64,000 bases of DNA, from the NCBI RefSeq assembly GCF_033807715.1, contig NC_084601.1, positions 14,036,690 to 14,100,689 on the forward strand, written 5' to 3'. Shown piece after piece: positions 1 through 21,700 of this stretch. Within the stretch, counting starts at the first letter, position 1, and each line of letters begins with the position of its first letter. The translations under genes were made by a program, and so were the position numbers. The notes below the pieces were generated by a model. The model did no database searches. It was not told where the DNA came from and worked only from the letters and a program-made list of their open reading frames with translations. Source of the DNA: Cololabis saira. Its lineage: Eukaryota > Chordata > Actinopteri > Beloniformes > Belonidae.

Positions 1-59
1 AACAACCAACGTGACAATCAACGTAACTAACAGAAGCAGCGCCCCCTGCCGTTCCGGAG

Positions 60-1170
60 GGCATTAACCACACTGCTGCTTGTAATATTTCATTTCATTT
101 CATTTATTCCATTCATGGTATATCTTCTTAACAATGTTGTACAAAATTCCAAGAAGTACACATTATCACCATGAAAGAAAAGGAGCAGGAAGAAGAAAAC
201 TTATGATACCTGCCCCTCTCTGTTAATACAATTACATTGACTTGCTGAACACCAATCTACAAGAAAACAAACAAAAATACCACTCTTCTATCTATTTTTT
301 TCTCTTTCTCCTTCTTCTTTTTTGTAGGCACTTATCTTTTCTTTTTTAAACATTTTCTTAAGCTGACACAAACTTGTGCAACTTTTCAGTTCCTTGCTTT
401 GTCTATGCCATAATTTTACACCTGTAACAGAAATACACATTTGTTTTATGTTTAGCCTTGCAAAAGTATGTTTGAAATCAAATTTAAGTCTGTTATCCTC
501 ATCCTCCAATCTGAACAAATTTTGTAACTGTTCTGGTAATGATCTTTTTTTTTGCTTTAAACATTATTTTTAAAGTTTGAAGTTCAACTATATCCACTAT
601 TTTCAATAAACCTGACGAAATAAATAATCTGTTTGATGGTTCTCTGAAGCCGACCCTGTGAATGACTCTCATTGCTCTTTTCTGTAGCATAAACAGAGGA
701 GAGATGTTACTTACATAGGTATTACCCCACACTTCCACACAACAATTTAGATATGGCAAGATAAATGTACAATACAGAGTTCTTAGTGTGTTAGTATTCA
801 AAATAAACTTAACCTTATTCAAAATATATATACTCTTCGCCACCTTGGCTTTTACATATGCTATATGGTTTTTCCATGTCAGCTTGTCGTCTAAAACAGC
901 ACCCAAACACCTAAACACAGACACTCTCTCAATGCTCTCTCCTGCAAATGAAAGTGCAATTTCATCCTTTTTTCGATTTGTAAAAACCATAAATTTAGTT
1001 TTTTTCAGATTTAACAAAAGCTTATTTTTATCAAACCAACTTTTAAGTTTAACCATTTCATTGGTGATATTTTCAGCGATAACCCCCAAATCATCCCCAG
1101 AACAAAAAAAATTTGTATCATCTGCAAATAAAACAAACTGAACTTGGTTGATCAAAACAACCAAGTTCAT
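60..1170 (-). mobile_element. 5'-truncated, frameshifted non-LTR retrotransposon (LINE) with reverse transcriptase remnant
   Basis: Read on the minus strand, about 1140 down to 290 encodes the C-terminal half of a LINE reverse transcriptase. It starts at the catalytic F-A-D-D box (LFADDTNFFCSG) and continues through the thumb-like stretch LNLKKTKFMVF, the LGAVLDDKLTWKNHI segment and the ILPYLNCCVEVWGN motif. The frame is broken near 510-540, in an A-rich run, after which the homologous C-terminus continues in another frame (FARLNIKQMCISVTGVKLW to about 290). The copy is therefore dead. The finger/palm region before FADD and the endonuclease are absent, so it is 5' truncated. The 3' end is an A/T-rich tail with ATGAA-type repeats near 85-115. 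The general type is CR1/Jockey/Rex-like, as in many fish genomes; I cannot assign the clade more exactly. Confidence 0.85.
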
Positions 1171-1293
1171 AAATAAATGAACCTTTTATTGACCAAGTAT
1201 TATAGGGCTGCCTGGAATTATTTTGTTATTTGATGTTAAAATCATATAATTTGAGTGATTGCTTTTTATATTTATTTCAGAATAACTTTAGTG

Positions 1294-1995
1294 TTTAATA
1301 ACTGGTAGTTACTTTTCATTACTATGCGGTAAGACAGTGCCACAACAGTTTAAAAAGGAATTTGAATGATTTTTCATGATTTTAACTAAGTAGATACTGA
1401 AACTTAACATAAGGAACATGTAAGACAACACCAATTATAAATATAAACTATAAAAAAAGTGTAAAAAACTGAGCATGAGAAAACAAATGCACTCTGAACA
1501 TTTCCATACATTTCCAGCTTTTTAATAACTGGTAGTTACTTTTCATTACTATGTGATGAGACAGTGCCACAATAGTTTAATATGGAATAAAAACAGCGAG
1601 AGACGGACTTGATTTTTCATGATTTTAACTACTGAAACTTAACGTAAGGAACATGTAAGACAACACCAATTATAAATATAAACTATAACAAATGTGTTAA
1701 AAAAAAAAAGACCTGAGTATGATAACCCAAATGCACCCATAACATTTCCATACATTTCCAGCTTTTTAATAACTGGTAGTTACTTTTCATTACTATGTGG
1801 CAAGAAAGTACAACAACAGTTTAAAATGGAATAAAAACAACGAGAAACTGACTTGATTTTTCACGATTTTAACTAAGTAGATACTGAAACTTAACACAAG
1901 GAACATGTAAGACAACACCAATTGTAAATATAAACTATAACAAATGTGTACAAAAAAAGACCTGAGCATGAGAAAACAAATGAACATTTCCATAT
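1294..1995. repeat. Tandem repeat, about 3 copies of a 227-243 bp unit
   Basis: The phrase TTTAATAACTGGTAGTT recurs at 1294, 1521 and 1764. Each time it is followed by the same ordered blocks: TTTTCATTACTATG, GACAGTGCCAC or similar, GATTTTTCATGATTTTAACT, GGAACATGTAAGACAACACC and ATTTCCATACATTTCC. The spacings are 227 and 243 bp, with small indels and substitutions between copies. The third copy degrades near 1995. No coding potential is visible. Confidence 0.85.
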
Positions 1996-2739
1996 TAATT
2001 GATTTGTCTGTTTTCATAAGGTCTTACTTTAATGCCAGAGTCCAACCTCTTGGGTATGCATCCCTAATTTGCCACTGCATTATTTGGCTTCATCATTTTT
2101 AATGGAAGGTATCTGTATTTTATCTCCCTTTATTCTCAACGGCTTCTTAGCAAATATGTCAGCTTTCTTATTTCTACTGACCTCAATGTAAGCTGGACGC
2201 AAGAGAGGCAAATAATCTCTTACGGTTTCCCATGAAATCCAACTTTGTTGGAAATATTTCTATTGTTTGACATTGTTGTGCTGCACATGCCTAAACCTTC
2301 TTTATACTGTAAGTGCTGCAGAAGTTAATCCAGTTATGGTGCAGTCAAAGGTCCATCAGGCAACGTGAAGCTGAATTAGAGTTGACAAATATTTTTCATT
2401 ACTTTTGCTACTAGTAATAATGGATTGATGAATCTAAAGTATATTTTTGGATTCTTTTATTGACTTATGTGATACGAGAATAAAAACATGCACTTATCAC
2501 TTTATTAGGTCAACTACCTATAATTGGGTACCTATAATTGTAAAATTACTATCGTTATACTGAATAACGTGTCAGGAATGTTTTGTGCAAGGAAAACAAC
2601 CTGTTTGGTGAGGGGTGGGAAGATTGGAGAAAAAAAGATACTTCAAATGGTATTTCAAGGGATAAAAGCACAGTATTCTGCCAGCAGTCGTGTCTTATGC
2701 AGCATATTTGACAAAACTAATAAAGACAATGGAATGACT
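1996..2739. other. Intergenic DNA, nothing recognised
   Basis: AT-rich sequence between the tandem repeat and the granulin 3' end. No convincing ORF, splice pattern, RNA gene or repeat structure was seen. Confidence 0.5.
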
Positions 2740-2756
2740 TGTTCTGACAAAGGTCT

Positions 2757-2762
2757 TTATTT
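2757..2762 (-). terminator. Poly(A) signal AATAAA for the granulin gene
   Basis: TTTATT on the plus strand reads AATAAA on the minus strand, about 265 bases beyond the granulin stop codon (3026..3028). A second overlapping AATAAA-like hexamer adjoins it. It is the first good hexamer after the stop, so the 3' UTR is probably about 2740..3025. Confidence 0.6.
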
Positions 2763-3025
2763 ATTGGTACAGAATACATTGTATATAAAATAAATTCTCA
2801 AGATGTTCACAAACTGTGCTGGAGCTTCTGTTCAGCTGCTCTGATTAGAGGAAAATAGTGCATTTTAGGTGCAATCAAGCGCATCATTTTTCCATTAATA
2901 ATCTTTACGTGAAACAAATGTTATTTGATATCTATTCAGATTGAGTGTTCAATAAGGTAATAAAGCATGACATAATCTGCTCCAAAAAGAATTAAAAAAA
3001 AGTGTCCCTGTGGTCCTCAGGTGAC

Positions 3026-3498
3026 CTAGATTTTTCTGCAGGTGGAGCTGGTGGCGTCGCAGGTATATCCGTACTGACAGCAGTGTTTACCATCTGCACA
3101 GCAGGTCCCCTGAAATCAGTCACAGTGGTAGAATATTAAGAATATTTTACACGGAACGATCATAAGCACACTCATTCCTAGATTTATGAAGAAGATACAA
3201 CCATCTTGATGAGTCTTGATTGGGTAGAGCTTTAAACTTTCTGCACTACTGTATCCCAAGGCTTTTTTTTTTAATTTATTTTGGACTAAACTCTTACTTT
3301 CAGGTCATTGGATCCTTTAGTATCTGTAACATCAGATGACTAAGCTCCAAATCATAATGTTTTAGAACAACTAGAAGAATGAATATTACAAACCAGTCGG
3401 TAGGGGCAGCAGGTCCATTGGTCACTGAGTCCCTTGCAGCAAGTTGTCTTAGCGGGGCAGTAAAAATTGGAATCACAGCGAATGACTCCATGCTCCAG

Positions 3499-3536
<38 letters not shown>

Positions 3537-5405
3537 CTACTACAAGAGCTGTCAGCGGCTTCTGCAAAATGGAAAGACAATAATCTTAATATCTGAGTTC
3601 ATACTTTGGTAAAATCCTGTTACGAACATCAGTTAACCAAAGTTATGTTTAAAGCCTTTATAGAGATGGGTTTTTTTTTCATTGTTACGTAAAATGTTTC
3701 CCTTATTACCTAATTTCCCTTCGGGGACTAATACATTATTTTTGAATTGAATTATTGATATGAATGCACTGATAATAAAGTTATATAAGTTATAATAAAG
3801 TAATTTCCTCATGTTAACATCATAGCTCTGCTTTGTCCAATGCTTGTTCCTTATTCCCAATGGAGAAGTTAGGATGTAATCGGTTTTTCACAGGCAGGCT
3901 ACTTCTGCATTTTTGTGTAGTATCTGTTAAGCAATTAGATGGTATGATGTATCACGTGTTGTTAAATTTGCATAATTTTACTATCAGGTGAGAACAATGT
4001 GATTTTTTAAATTTCTTGATACATAAAACCTTAAAATTCAAAGATGATGTTCTCCCTTTTGCACATGAGTGTATGGGTTGTATAACCACTGGGGGCAACA
4101 GAAATAAGCAGTGAAAATAATACTAGCTTTGGAAAAGCATCACCTCACGACACACTACGATTTAAGGGATTAACAAAACATGTACTTCTTTGTATAAAAG
4201 CATTAAGTTGGAGTCATTTTCAGACCGCCTGATGAATGGAAGTCGCATATCCACTTTTCTTTGGTTTAATTTCTGAAAACTTACTTGTTAAAAACCTCAT
4301 CTAGTGTTTATCAGTACTTTAAGGTTGGAAGCAGTTCCCTGCTGCGGTTGCAAACATGTTTTATCACACATAAAACATGTGATGTTTAACCAGAGCAGTC
4401 AAGCTGCAGGCTGTGTAAGACACACTGAGCTGAGCAGAGATAAGTTATTCTGCATAAGCCCAGAAGCAGAAACAACCACACAAAGACCAAAAAAATCCCT
4501 GCATACACCTGTAGAAGGACTAATCGACGTGTGGTATCCGTTACCTCTGTCTCGCTGTGGTCCATATCCGACGTTGGAAGGAAAGAGGCAGGGACTGAAG
4601 TCAGGGCCGGTTTAGGGCGGGACAGATACTTCAGGTCGCGCCTCAGACAGTGGGTGTAAGTGAGGTCACAGTCGTAGCCAAGAGGACAACAGTGGTAGCC
4701 GTCCAGACAACACTTACCCTGCATGAGAAATCAAAGATGATGACACTCAAGCTGTTGTACTGTTTTGTTGACAGAGAGAGAGGGAGAAAAAAGAGTTCTT
4801 ATTTGTATTATTGTGCAGGAATATAGACATCTACTCACATAAGTGTAGCCACAACAGAACCAGACACCTGTAGGGTGTCTGCAGCAGGTAGTCCTATCCG
4901 GACATACGTAGACGCTGTCACAGCGGACAACTGAACTCTCAACCTGTTCTGGGACGTTGCTGGACTCTTGCAGAGGGGTCACAGCGAGTTCAGGGGTGCT
5001 TGGCTCCTGTGCAGGCTCCTGTGCAGGCTCCTGTGCAGGCTCCCTCTTCACCATGGGTATGTTCATCCATGGCTGGTCGGCTTTCTCGCACGTCTGTTTG
5101 GCCAGGTTACAGCGACGTCCTTGAGGGCAACAGTGGGCCTTGTCAGCGCAGCACACAGCCTGCAGAGACACAGATACAGACTCAGACTGACTGGAAGTTT
5201 GAAGCATTTTAAGCCAAACTAGACAAGCGTGTCGTCATGGATGCATGAGACTTGCCTTTGGATATGGACAGCAGCTATATCCCTGAGGGGTCCAGCAGCA
5301 GGTGCTGCTATCGGGGCAGACAGCCCCATCAGGACATTTGATGGAGCAGGACACAGACCCCCACACAAACACTCCTACATACAACCACAGAGTGATCCTC
5401 AACAT
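3026..5405 (-). CDS. grn: Granulin (short progranulin) precursor, three granulin modules, 298 aa
   Basis: Coding exons, in transcript order, are 5405..5256, 5159..4839, 4718..4545, 3561..3394 and 3109..3026. All join in phase 0 and total 299 codons with TAG at 3028..3026. The protein starts with a hydrophobic signal peptide (MLRITLWLYVGVFVWGSVSC). Three full modules follow, each with 12 cysteines in the granulin pattern C..C..CC..CC..CC..CC..C..C. Every module is split by an intron after the fourth cysteine pair region, as in known granulin genes. Linkers are low complexity: EPAQ repeats after module 1 and a run of 12 serines before module 3. Granulins are secreted, cysteine-rich growth or lysosomal modulators released from a precursor. 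The first intron uses a GC donor. Three modules is fewer than in tetrapod progranulin; which teleost paralogue this is cannot be decided here. Confidence 0.9.
3500..3535. repeat. (CTG)12 / (CAG)12 trinucleotide repeat in granulin exon 4
   Basis: Twelve perfect CTG units on the plus strand read AGC on the minus strand in frame. They encode a serine run in the linker just before the third granulin module. Confidence 0.95.
5002..5037. repeat. 12-bp minisatellite, 3 perfect copies, coding EPAQ repeats
   Basis: GGCTCCTGTGCA is repeated three times head to tail, followed by a partial fourth unit. It reads in frame on the minus strand as EPAQEPAQEPAQEP in the granulin linker between modules 1 and 2. 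Confidence 0.95.
5254..5256 (-). other. Non-canonical GC splice donor, granulin intron 1
   Basis: On the minus strand, exon 1 ends CCA-AAG and the intron starts GCAAGT. Otherwise it matches the donor consensus perfectly. The intron ends CTCTGCAG before GCT-GTG-TGC at 5159. Joining AAG to GCT gives CCPYPKAVCC, the expected granulin mid-module sequence, so a GC-AG intron (5160..5255) is strongly supported. No alternative GT nearby gives an in-frame join. Confidence 0.85.
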
Positions 5406-5910
5406 CTGGAAGAGAGAATTTCAATTTGATCATTTTGTAAATGTGTAAAAGTTCAGGTTTTCACAGTTAAAACTCTGTTTTCCCCTTTAATGTGGAGCGC
5501 CAAAACTTCTTTTCCTCATTCCTCTGCTGAAGCTTTCACTTTTGTTTCCTGATAATCAAAACAGACTCGTGCAGCAGTCGTGATAAATCAGAGTTGGGGC
5601 TGTTTATTTAAGCATTTCTTCCCAGGAAAGAGTCCACACAGATTCACGGTTCCTTACCTTCTGCAGATGAAATGACTCACTGGGCCACTGCGATAAACCC
5701 GACCTGTCCTTGCTCTTTGTTTAAAGAGTACAAAAAGATTTCATTGAGATTTGTAGTTCTTTACCTTGCTCAGATGAAATTCAACAGCTTCCTGTTACAC
5801 ACTTCACACTCTCCCTGATAGAAACACTCATGCATCGCTCTTTATAGGGGTTGGACACTCCCACCTAACAAGAGCAGCCAGACGAAATCTCCTCACTTCC
5901 TCATAAAATA
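5406..5910 (-). promoter_or_regulatory. Granulin promoter and 5' UTR exon(s)
   Basis: TATAAA lies at 5841..5846 on the minus strand, with a likely start site about 25-30 bases downstream (about 5812). A CAAG|GTAAAG donor ends a possible first noncoding exon at 5765. A second CAGAAG|GTAAGG donor is at 5658, in a partly similar context (both follow a CATCTG-type block). The coding exon appears to be entered through an acceptor (CTCTCTTCCAG) directly before the ATG at 5405. A GAGGAAGTGAGG block, an ETS/PU.1-type core, is at about 5891..5902, roughly 50 bases upstream of the TATA box. The assignment of noncoding exons is inferred. Confidence 0.55.
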
Positions 5911-7764
5911 ACCTGTCAGGTCCCATGACCGTAAGAAAACGATATTTTCTTCTTTCGCAATATGAGAAGTTCCTGTCGTTACTTTAGTTCTCAGTGAAGA
6001 CACATGGATTTTCAAAGGAGAGTTGGGTAATCGTTAAAGAAGGACACAAACAGACACACCCTTCAATCTCTCAACTCAGTTTTACTTGCATCTTGAAAGC
6101 ATATTATCTACTGTAAATAATTAAATCCTAGTCTACACATTTTTTTTCTGAAATCAGTGAGTTATTTGTCAATTTTCTCACAGCATTTTTAATTCTGAAA
6201 CTCTGGTTTTATTTTACTATATGAACTGATTTGTTCAATTTTCATGTTTACTTTTAAAGTCCCTCAAGGGAAATGTAACCTTTTGCATTATAGTGTACAT
6301 TGAGGAAAGTAAAAAAATAATATACACACGTGGACAAATTACACGGCACTCTTCTATTAAAAAAACAATGACTAATGAAAATCAGACATCTATGCAGATT
6401 ACAGTGAAATCTCAAGACTATCATGACTTGGCACTCTGGATTGACTTGTTCTGCCAGTATCAGAAATCTCAGTCTCAGTTGCAGGTCATGGGATCTCCAA
6501 TTACCAAAAACACAAAACTAAAACACCCGGAATGACTTAGAACGCAACACTAGATTATTCTGACATAGACTTCCATGAGGTCTGATTTAAAAACTATTTA
6601 ACATCTGTAGAGAAAAGCTGAAACATGCAGTCTGGAGAAGAAACCCTTAAAACCTGAGACATCTGGAGCGGTTTATTTATAAGGAGTGGGTCAAAACACC
6701 CGTATGTGGGTGCAGAAGCATCACTGAGTCACAGAAAGCATGTGATTGCAGTGATCGCCTTAAAACGTTACACAATAAAAACCTTTGAGTATCATCAGTT
6801 TTGTTTTCTTTCCCTAATGATTCTGTAAAATTATCTTATTTTCAGTGGTCAGTGATCAGTAAATTGTCACTTTAGTACATTTCAAGCTATATCAGTAACA
6901 GTTTATGGGTTTTTCTTTATTTACTGGAACAATTTCTGGACTATATGAAATAGATATAAATCAACAGAAAAACACATTTGGGTGGTTTGTTGCACAAATC
7001 AAGTGAGTCAATTTCTTTCCTTATATTTCAGCTGCACAATTCCTGAAACAGAGCTTTGAGTATCATTTTTGAATTTATACATTAAGCAAACAAAAAAAAC
7101 TTTTTGTTCACCATATAAACACCATATCAGACTATATTTATGTCTCCTGGTCTTACGAAACAAGACAAATGCTCATCTTGTGTAGATAGGCCTACTCTTA
7201 TAGCCTATTTCCAGGTGCAAATAAAAAATAAAAAAAATGGGTTGGATGGTTACAGAATAATAAAAGAGCCCCCCTGTATGATATTTCAGTATCTTCAGTT
7301 AAGTTTAAAACTTACTGATTGTAATGCATTACAGGTTACTACTGAAGTTAAGACACGTGATGAAATGGCACTACGTTGTCACTGACGGTAGTAAACCGCT
7401 GAGGAATTTGAATATCAAAAATAAATAAAATCCCTTAAAGGAAAATGCTCAGGGAAACTAGTGCCTGGTTCTAAGGTCATTTAATTCACGAACCCAATGA
7501 ATTACATGGACACAAAAGGAAGTGTTCAGGTTCCATAATAAATGATGTTATGTTGTTCAGGAGTTTCTCAGTAGACCGCACAATGCTTAAGCTATCTCGT
7601 AAGGAATCTAGGGTTTATCATAATTTCATATTAAAAGGAGACGGATTCATTAAATATAGTAGGTACCAGAAGACGAGCCATATGCTGGTGTGTGCATCCA
7701 CAGTGTGCCAAAACAAAAACAAGCAATTATCAGTCTTTTTTTTTGACTACATAACAGCCATAAA
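5911..7764. other. Intergenic DNA between granulin promoter and fam133b 3' end
   Basis: AT-rich sequence. No supported gene, RNA or clear repeat was seen. Short ORFs here have no recognisable domains. Confidence 0.5.
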
Positions 7765-7778
7765 GGCTCAAACAATAC

Positions 7779-7784
7779 TTTATT
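7779..7784 (-). terminator. Poly(A) signal AATAAA for fam133b
   Basis: TTTATT on the plus strand lies about 570 bases beyond the fam133b stop (8354..8356). It is the best candidate hexamer, giving a 3' UTR of roughly 7765..8353. Confidence 0.55.
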
Positions 7785-8353
7785 GAATTCCCATTGTTTA
7801 TACATTTACACAGCAGTGTAAGCGTTCATCTAACAAAACAATTACTCGTCTCCATTCATGTTAACTGTGCAGATAACATTTCTTATAATGAATCCAACTT
7901 CAATATGAGGCTGGCAAGACATCGGGTCATCAGGTCTACATGCATGACACAGGCACTAGCAGAACAGCCTCATGTAGCGATGGAGGATGACGGAGAGGGA
8001 GGAACTCCCTGAGGGCCAACATACTGGAGTGGCAGTGAGTGTGAGGCGCATTAAAATATGAGGGGAGGGGAAAATAAAATAAAATATGACATGACTTTTG
8101 TAGATTATTATATTTAAAAAAAAAAAAAAGAAAAAAAACGCAGCACACAACATGTACCGGCAGTTGCCACTTAGAGGGATGGTGCTGCCGAATTTTCCCC
8201 TCGAACACAGAATCCCAGCTTCACAAGTCTGTAAGTCTCCTCCTTCAAGCGTCATGACAGAAGCTGGACGGGAGAAGTTTTTGGAAGTCGAAAGCAAAAA
8301 CAATGCTACTAGTGAACTGTCGGGAGAGTAATATCAACGGACAGATGAAACTG

Positions 8354-18178
<9,825 letters not shown>

Positions 18179-18300
18179 ATCGAGTCAGTAATTTAAATAA
18201 ATGTCCAGAGACGAAGCAGGCGTTAGTGTTACCCCGGGTTTGTATCTACATAGCTGATGAAGCTAGCGGCGCTACAGCGTTCTTCTTCTTCGGTTGTTAA
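18179..18300 (-). promoter_or_regulatory. fam133b 5' UTR / promoter region (inferred)
   Basis: Sequence immediately upstream of the fam133b ATG (18178) has a higher CpG content (GCTAGCGGCGCTACAGCG, CCCGGG) than the surrounding AT-rich DNA. No TATA box was seen, consistent with a housekeeping promoter. The start site cannot be placed from the sequence. Confidence 0.4.
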
Positions 18301-18539
18301 ACCTGCGACTTTACTGCCGCCTGCTGGACATAATTAGAACATATCTCAAAGTAATCACTTCCCTTTTTTATATTTACATTTAAAATGAATCTCAACATGC
18401 ACTACCAGTTTTTTTTTCTATGGATTGATACATTTTTTCTTTTCAAATATATTCTTTTCCGCTATATTTACTCCTGACCTTATGCGTCACATTAATGCAC
18501 ATCCCAGGTTATCTCATGTACATTTTTTTTCCTACAGAA

Positions 18540-18690
18540 TCATTACTCCGGCACTTTAGAACCAACTTGTTGTACATCTTTTCCTTTAATATTATTTGCT
18601 CTTTTGTATTGCACCAATCACCACAACAAATTCCTTGTGTGTGTTAAACTACTTGGCAATAAACTTCTTTCTGATTCTGATTTAATGATG
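18540..18690 (+). mobile_element. LINE 3' tail fragment
   Basis: TATTGCACCAATCACCACAA, AATTCCTTGTGTGTG, ACTTGGCAATAAACTTCTTT and CTGATTCTGATTT form the typical 3' end of a fish CR1/L2/Rex-type LINE. It lies between the fam133b 5' end and the cdk6 3' end, on the opposite strand to both genes. Confidence 0.6.
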
Positions 18691-18734
18691 ATAATAAAAT
18701 AAATTGATCACATTTATAGACAGGCTCAAAACAA

Positions 18735-21700
18735 AATTCATAAAAAGTTCCTTTTTATTCAGGTGGTACAATAAGAGGAACACATCCACACATAAGTATG
18801 TCAATCTGAATTATATATGAAGCTATGCTGGTTTCAAAACAGTAAAACAACTAAAAGTTAAACAGATGTTATGAGACTGAAATGTGGTTAAAACTGGTTA
18901 AATGGGATAGGAATAATGATCGCATTAACTGTAATGTGACAAAAGCAGTTATTTTCATTGTAAACTACTATTTCTAAAGTATTTGTAGCGTTCATTGCAT
19001 TTTTTTTCCTTTTCTTTTTTTATGCAGCACTTAACCCAGAATTATCATTATTGGGTATAAAATTCACACAGTGTTTAGTTAAGCAGATAATTACACATGT
19101 ATTTCTGTTGTGTCTGCCTTGCAGCAATTGAAAACTACTGGCAATAACAGTCCATACAGGCAGTTATCTTCGAACAGTAATGTCTACAGTAACATATATT
19201 TGATAAATAATTATGACAGTAAACAATGAGCAAAAAAGAAAAAAAATACTATGTGAGACAGCTTGAAAGAAAACCTGAAGAAGTTGTACTGTGGTCATTT
19301 AGTAGCCCGAAGATGTGCAAACTGTGCCCAAGAGGTTTGGACGTCCAGAACAAAAACCTGAGAAAGTTGGAGAATGAGTCTGTGTTCGTGTGTGTGTGCT
19401 AACAGTTCTACCTGTTAATAAAACATAAACCAGTGTTAAAATGTTACTGTTCTGCAAGAACTTCAACGTACAAAAATACAACTCTGCATCACTTGCTTTT
19501 CCTTGGTGGTTTAAGAAAAAAAAAAAAAGACTGCAATATAACAACTCGTAGGCAAAATAAAGCCAAACTTGGACACTAAATATTTGTGTCATTTCATGAT
19601 CAAATCTATTGTAAAATTTGTAGCCATTCGTGACCCACCGGCATCTTCAAAAGACAAAATAATCCTGCTGTACAACATGCCACTGACCTTCACTACTCTA
19701 CGTCTACCCACTTTTATGACGCGTCTATGTGCTGACAATGTACTTATCAAAAATGTGTCTCATTACAGCTAGCTCAATACACTGTACAGTACCAAGGCCA
19801 AACCTTTATACATTCCTCACATACACTAACTATGATCATCTACAGAGTTGGTGTACTTAATGTAAGAATATCACATGCTTCAGTAACGAGTAACAAGTAT
19901 GTAAGACTTGTCAATAAAATTAAAATTAAATACAAGATATGGGCATCAGAACTCTGACTAATGTTTTGCTGATGAATAGTGCTGGAAGGACTTATTGCAA
20001 GGCGATCCATTGCGGCGTCATCCACATTGTAATAACAGCATTTTTATAAAAGCCCATGATAGCAGACTAAGAGTGATTCAAAAGTCAAAGTAAGTGGCAG
20101 GATTATTTGTTAGTTGTTTTTGTTTTGTTTTGTTTCTTCCCATCATTGTCTCAGCTCTGATATCAGCCCATTATAACCAGTTGAGGAGAGCAGCAACCAT
20201 TAGAATCCCGCTACTGGTTGGTCTGCAGTTACTACGGATATCCACCAGGGGGCAGCAATATAATAAGTAAACCTGGAATGATGACATGGCGGAGTGGCTG
20301 GCTTGACATTCCTTATTACATTTCAGTTAGTCCATGGGTACATGAGCAAGCTTCTGGCACCATCAGTGGACAAGGTAAATGCTTTAAGTCTGTGAGTGTG
20401 TTTCTGCAGTTCATCTTCTCAATGCACACTGCCACAGTGACCATGCAGGCAGGTGAGATCCACGTCCTGTCTGGCCTTCTGTCCAGGCAACAAAGTCAAG
20501 AGGTCTCTTACAAGCCTCAATCCTGATCCATAGGAAGCTTCAGCCTCATTGCCTTGACAGTCAATCCAAGATGTAGATCTCGTTGCATTGTTTCACATCT
20601 ACCAACATTTTACAACATAAAAGCAGCAATTACAGTCCATCCGTTCGCTTAAGGAAGATAGCCTCTGTGCATGGTTAAGGGGTGGCGATCCATCCTCAAA
20701 CCATCTCTGCTGTCTCTTTTTCTGAGAGGTTTCCGGAGCTTTGTGCATTGATCATAAAGGAGTTTTCTTCCCTTACGTGCACTGAATGTTTGGAGTTCAT
20801 ATACAGCATAAAAATAAACGATCAAGCTTTTTTTTTCTTTTTTTTTTTTAAACTGATTATCAGAAAAATATACTGTATTTCTCATCGAAGAGAAAACATC
20901 TAAAAAAAATGCATTTAAATTACAAAAATACTACACCTTGTCACAAAAGCTGTTCTGAGAAATATACTGCTTTCTTTTAATCTGATGGCTACCAAAGGTG
21001 TCGGCATGATGTCTGAATGACCCCCTGACACGGACGCTAACATTTTGCAGCAATAGTATCTCTAGGTCAAGCTTAGAAACATGTTCGTATCGCTTTGAAA
21101 ATGGCAAAAGTCTGAACTGCTCCAGTTAATGGACAGACCGGCAATTTTGCTCCTGATTAGACATTCAGAGGAATCGGACAAAGATATCAAGAGCTGTCCA
21201 AACCTGGATTCTTTACGGTTTTGCTAAAGTTAATAACCGACAGCACCTAGACGCAGCTCTTGCTTGTCCACAAGTGAAACAAAAAGAGAGAAAAAAACAC
21301 TGCATTTTTCTCACGTTGATAACAAATATGCTGTTATCATGTTGTAATTACAAACACGACGTTACACTGGATTTATTGTCGACTCTGGAATCAATGGCAT
21401 CTACGAGTAACTGAATACCGTAGCTTCGGCGGACTGATGACGGCTGTAACGTTAATTTCTCATGTCTGAAACAGGGTTGTTGATACAATATCTCCAAACG
21501 TAAGCGTGAAAATCGGGAGGTCATCAGGAGCAAGGCTTTTAGGTGAAGAAGGCAACACGTTCAAGAAACAGACAGTTTTGCAAAGATAGACGCTGGCAGA
21601 ATGTCGTTTTAGCAGGCCCCGTAGGATTCAAGAGCATAGGGAGTAAAATCTCCCCGACACAATCCCACAGGAAGCCTTACTGACATATTGGGGGGGGATT

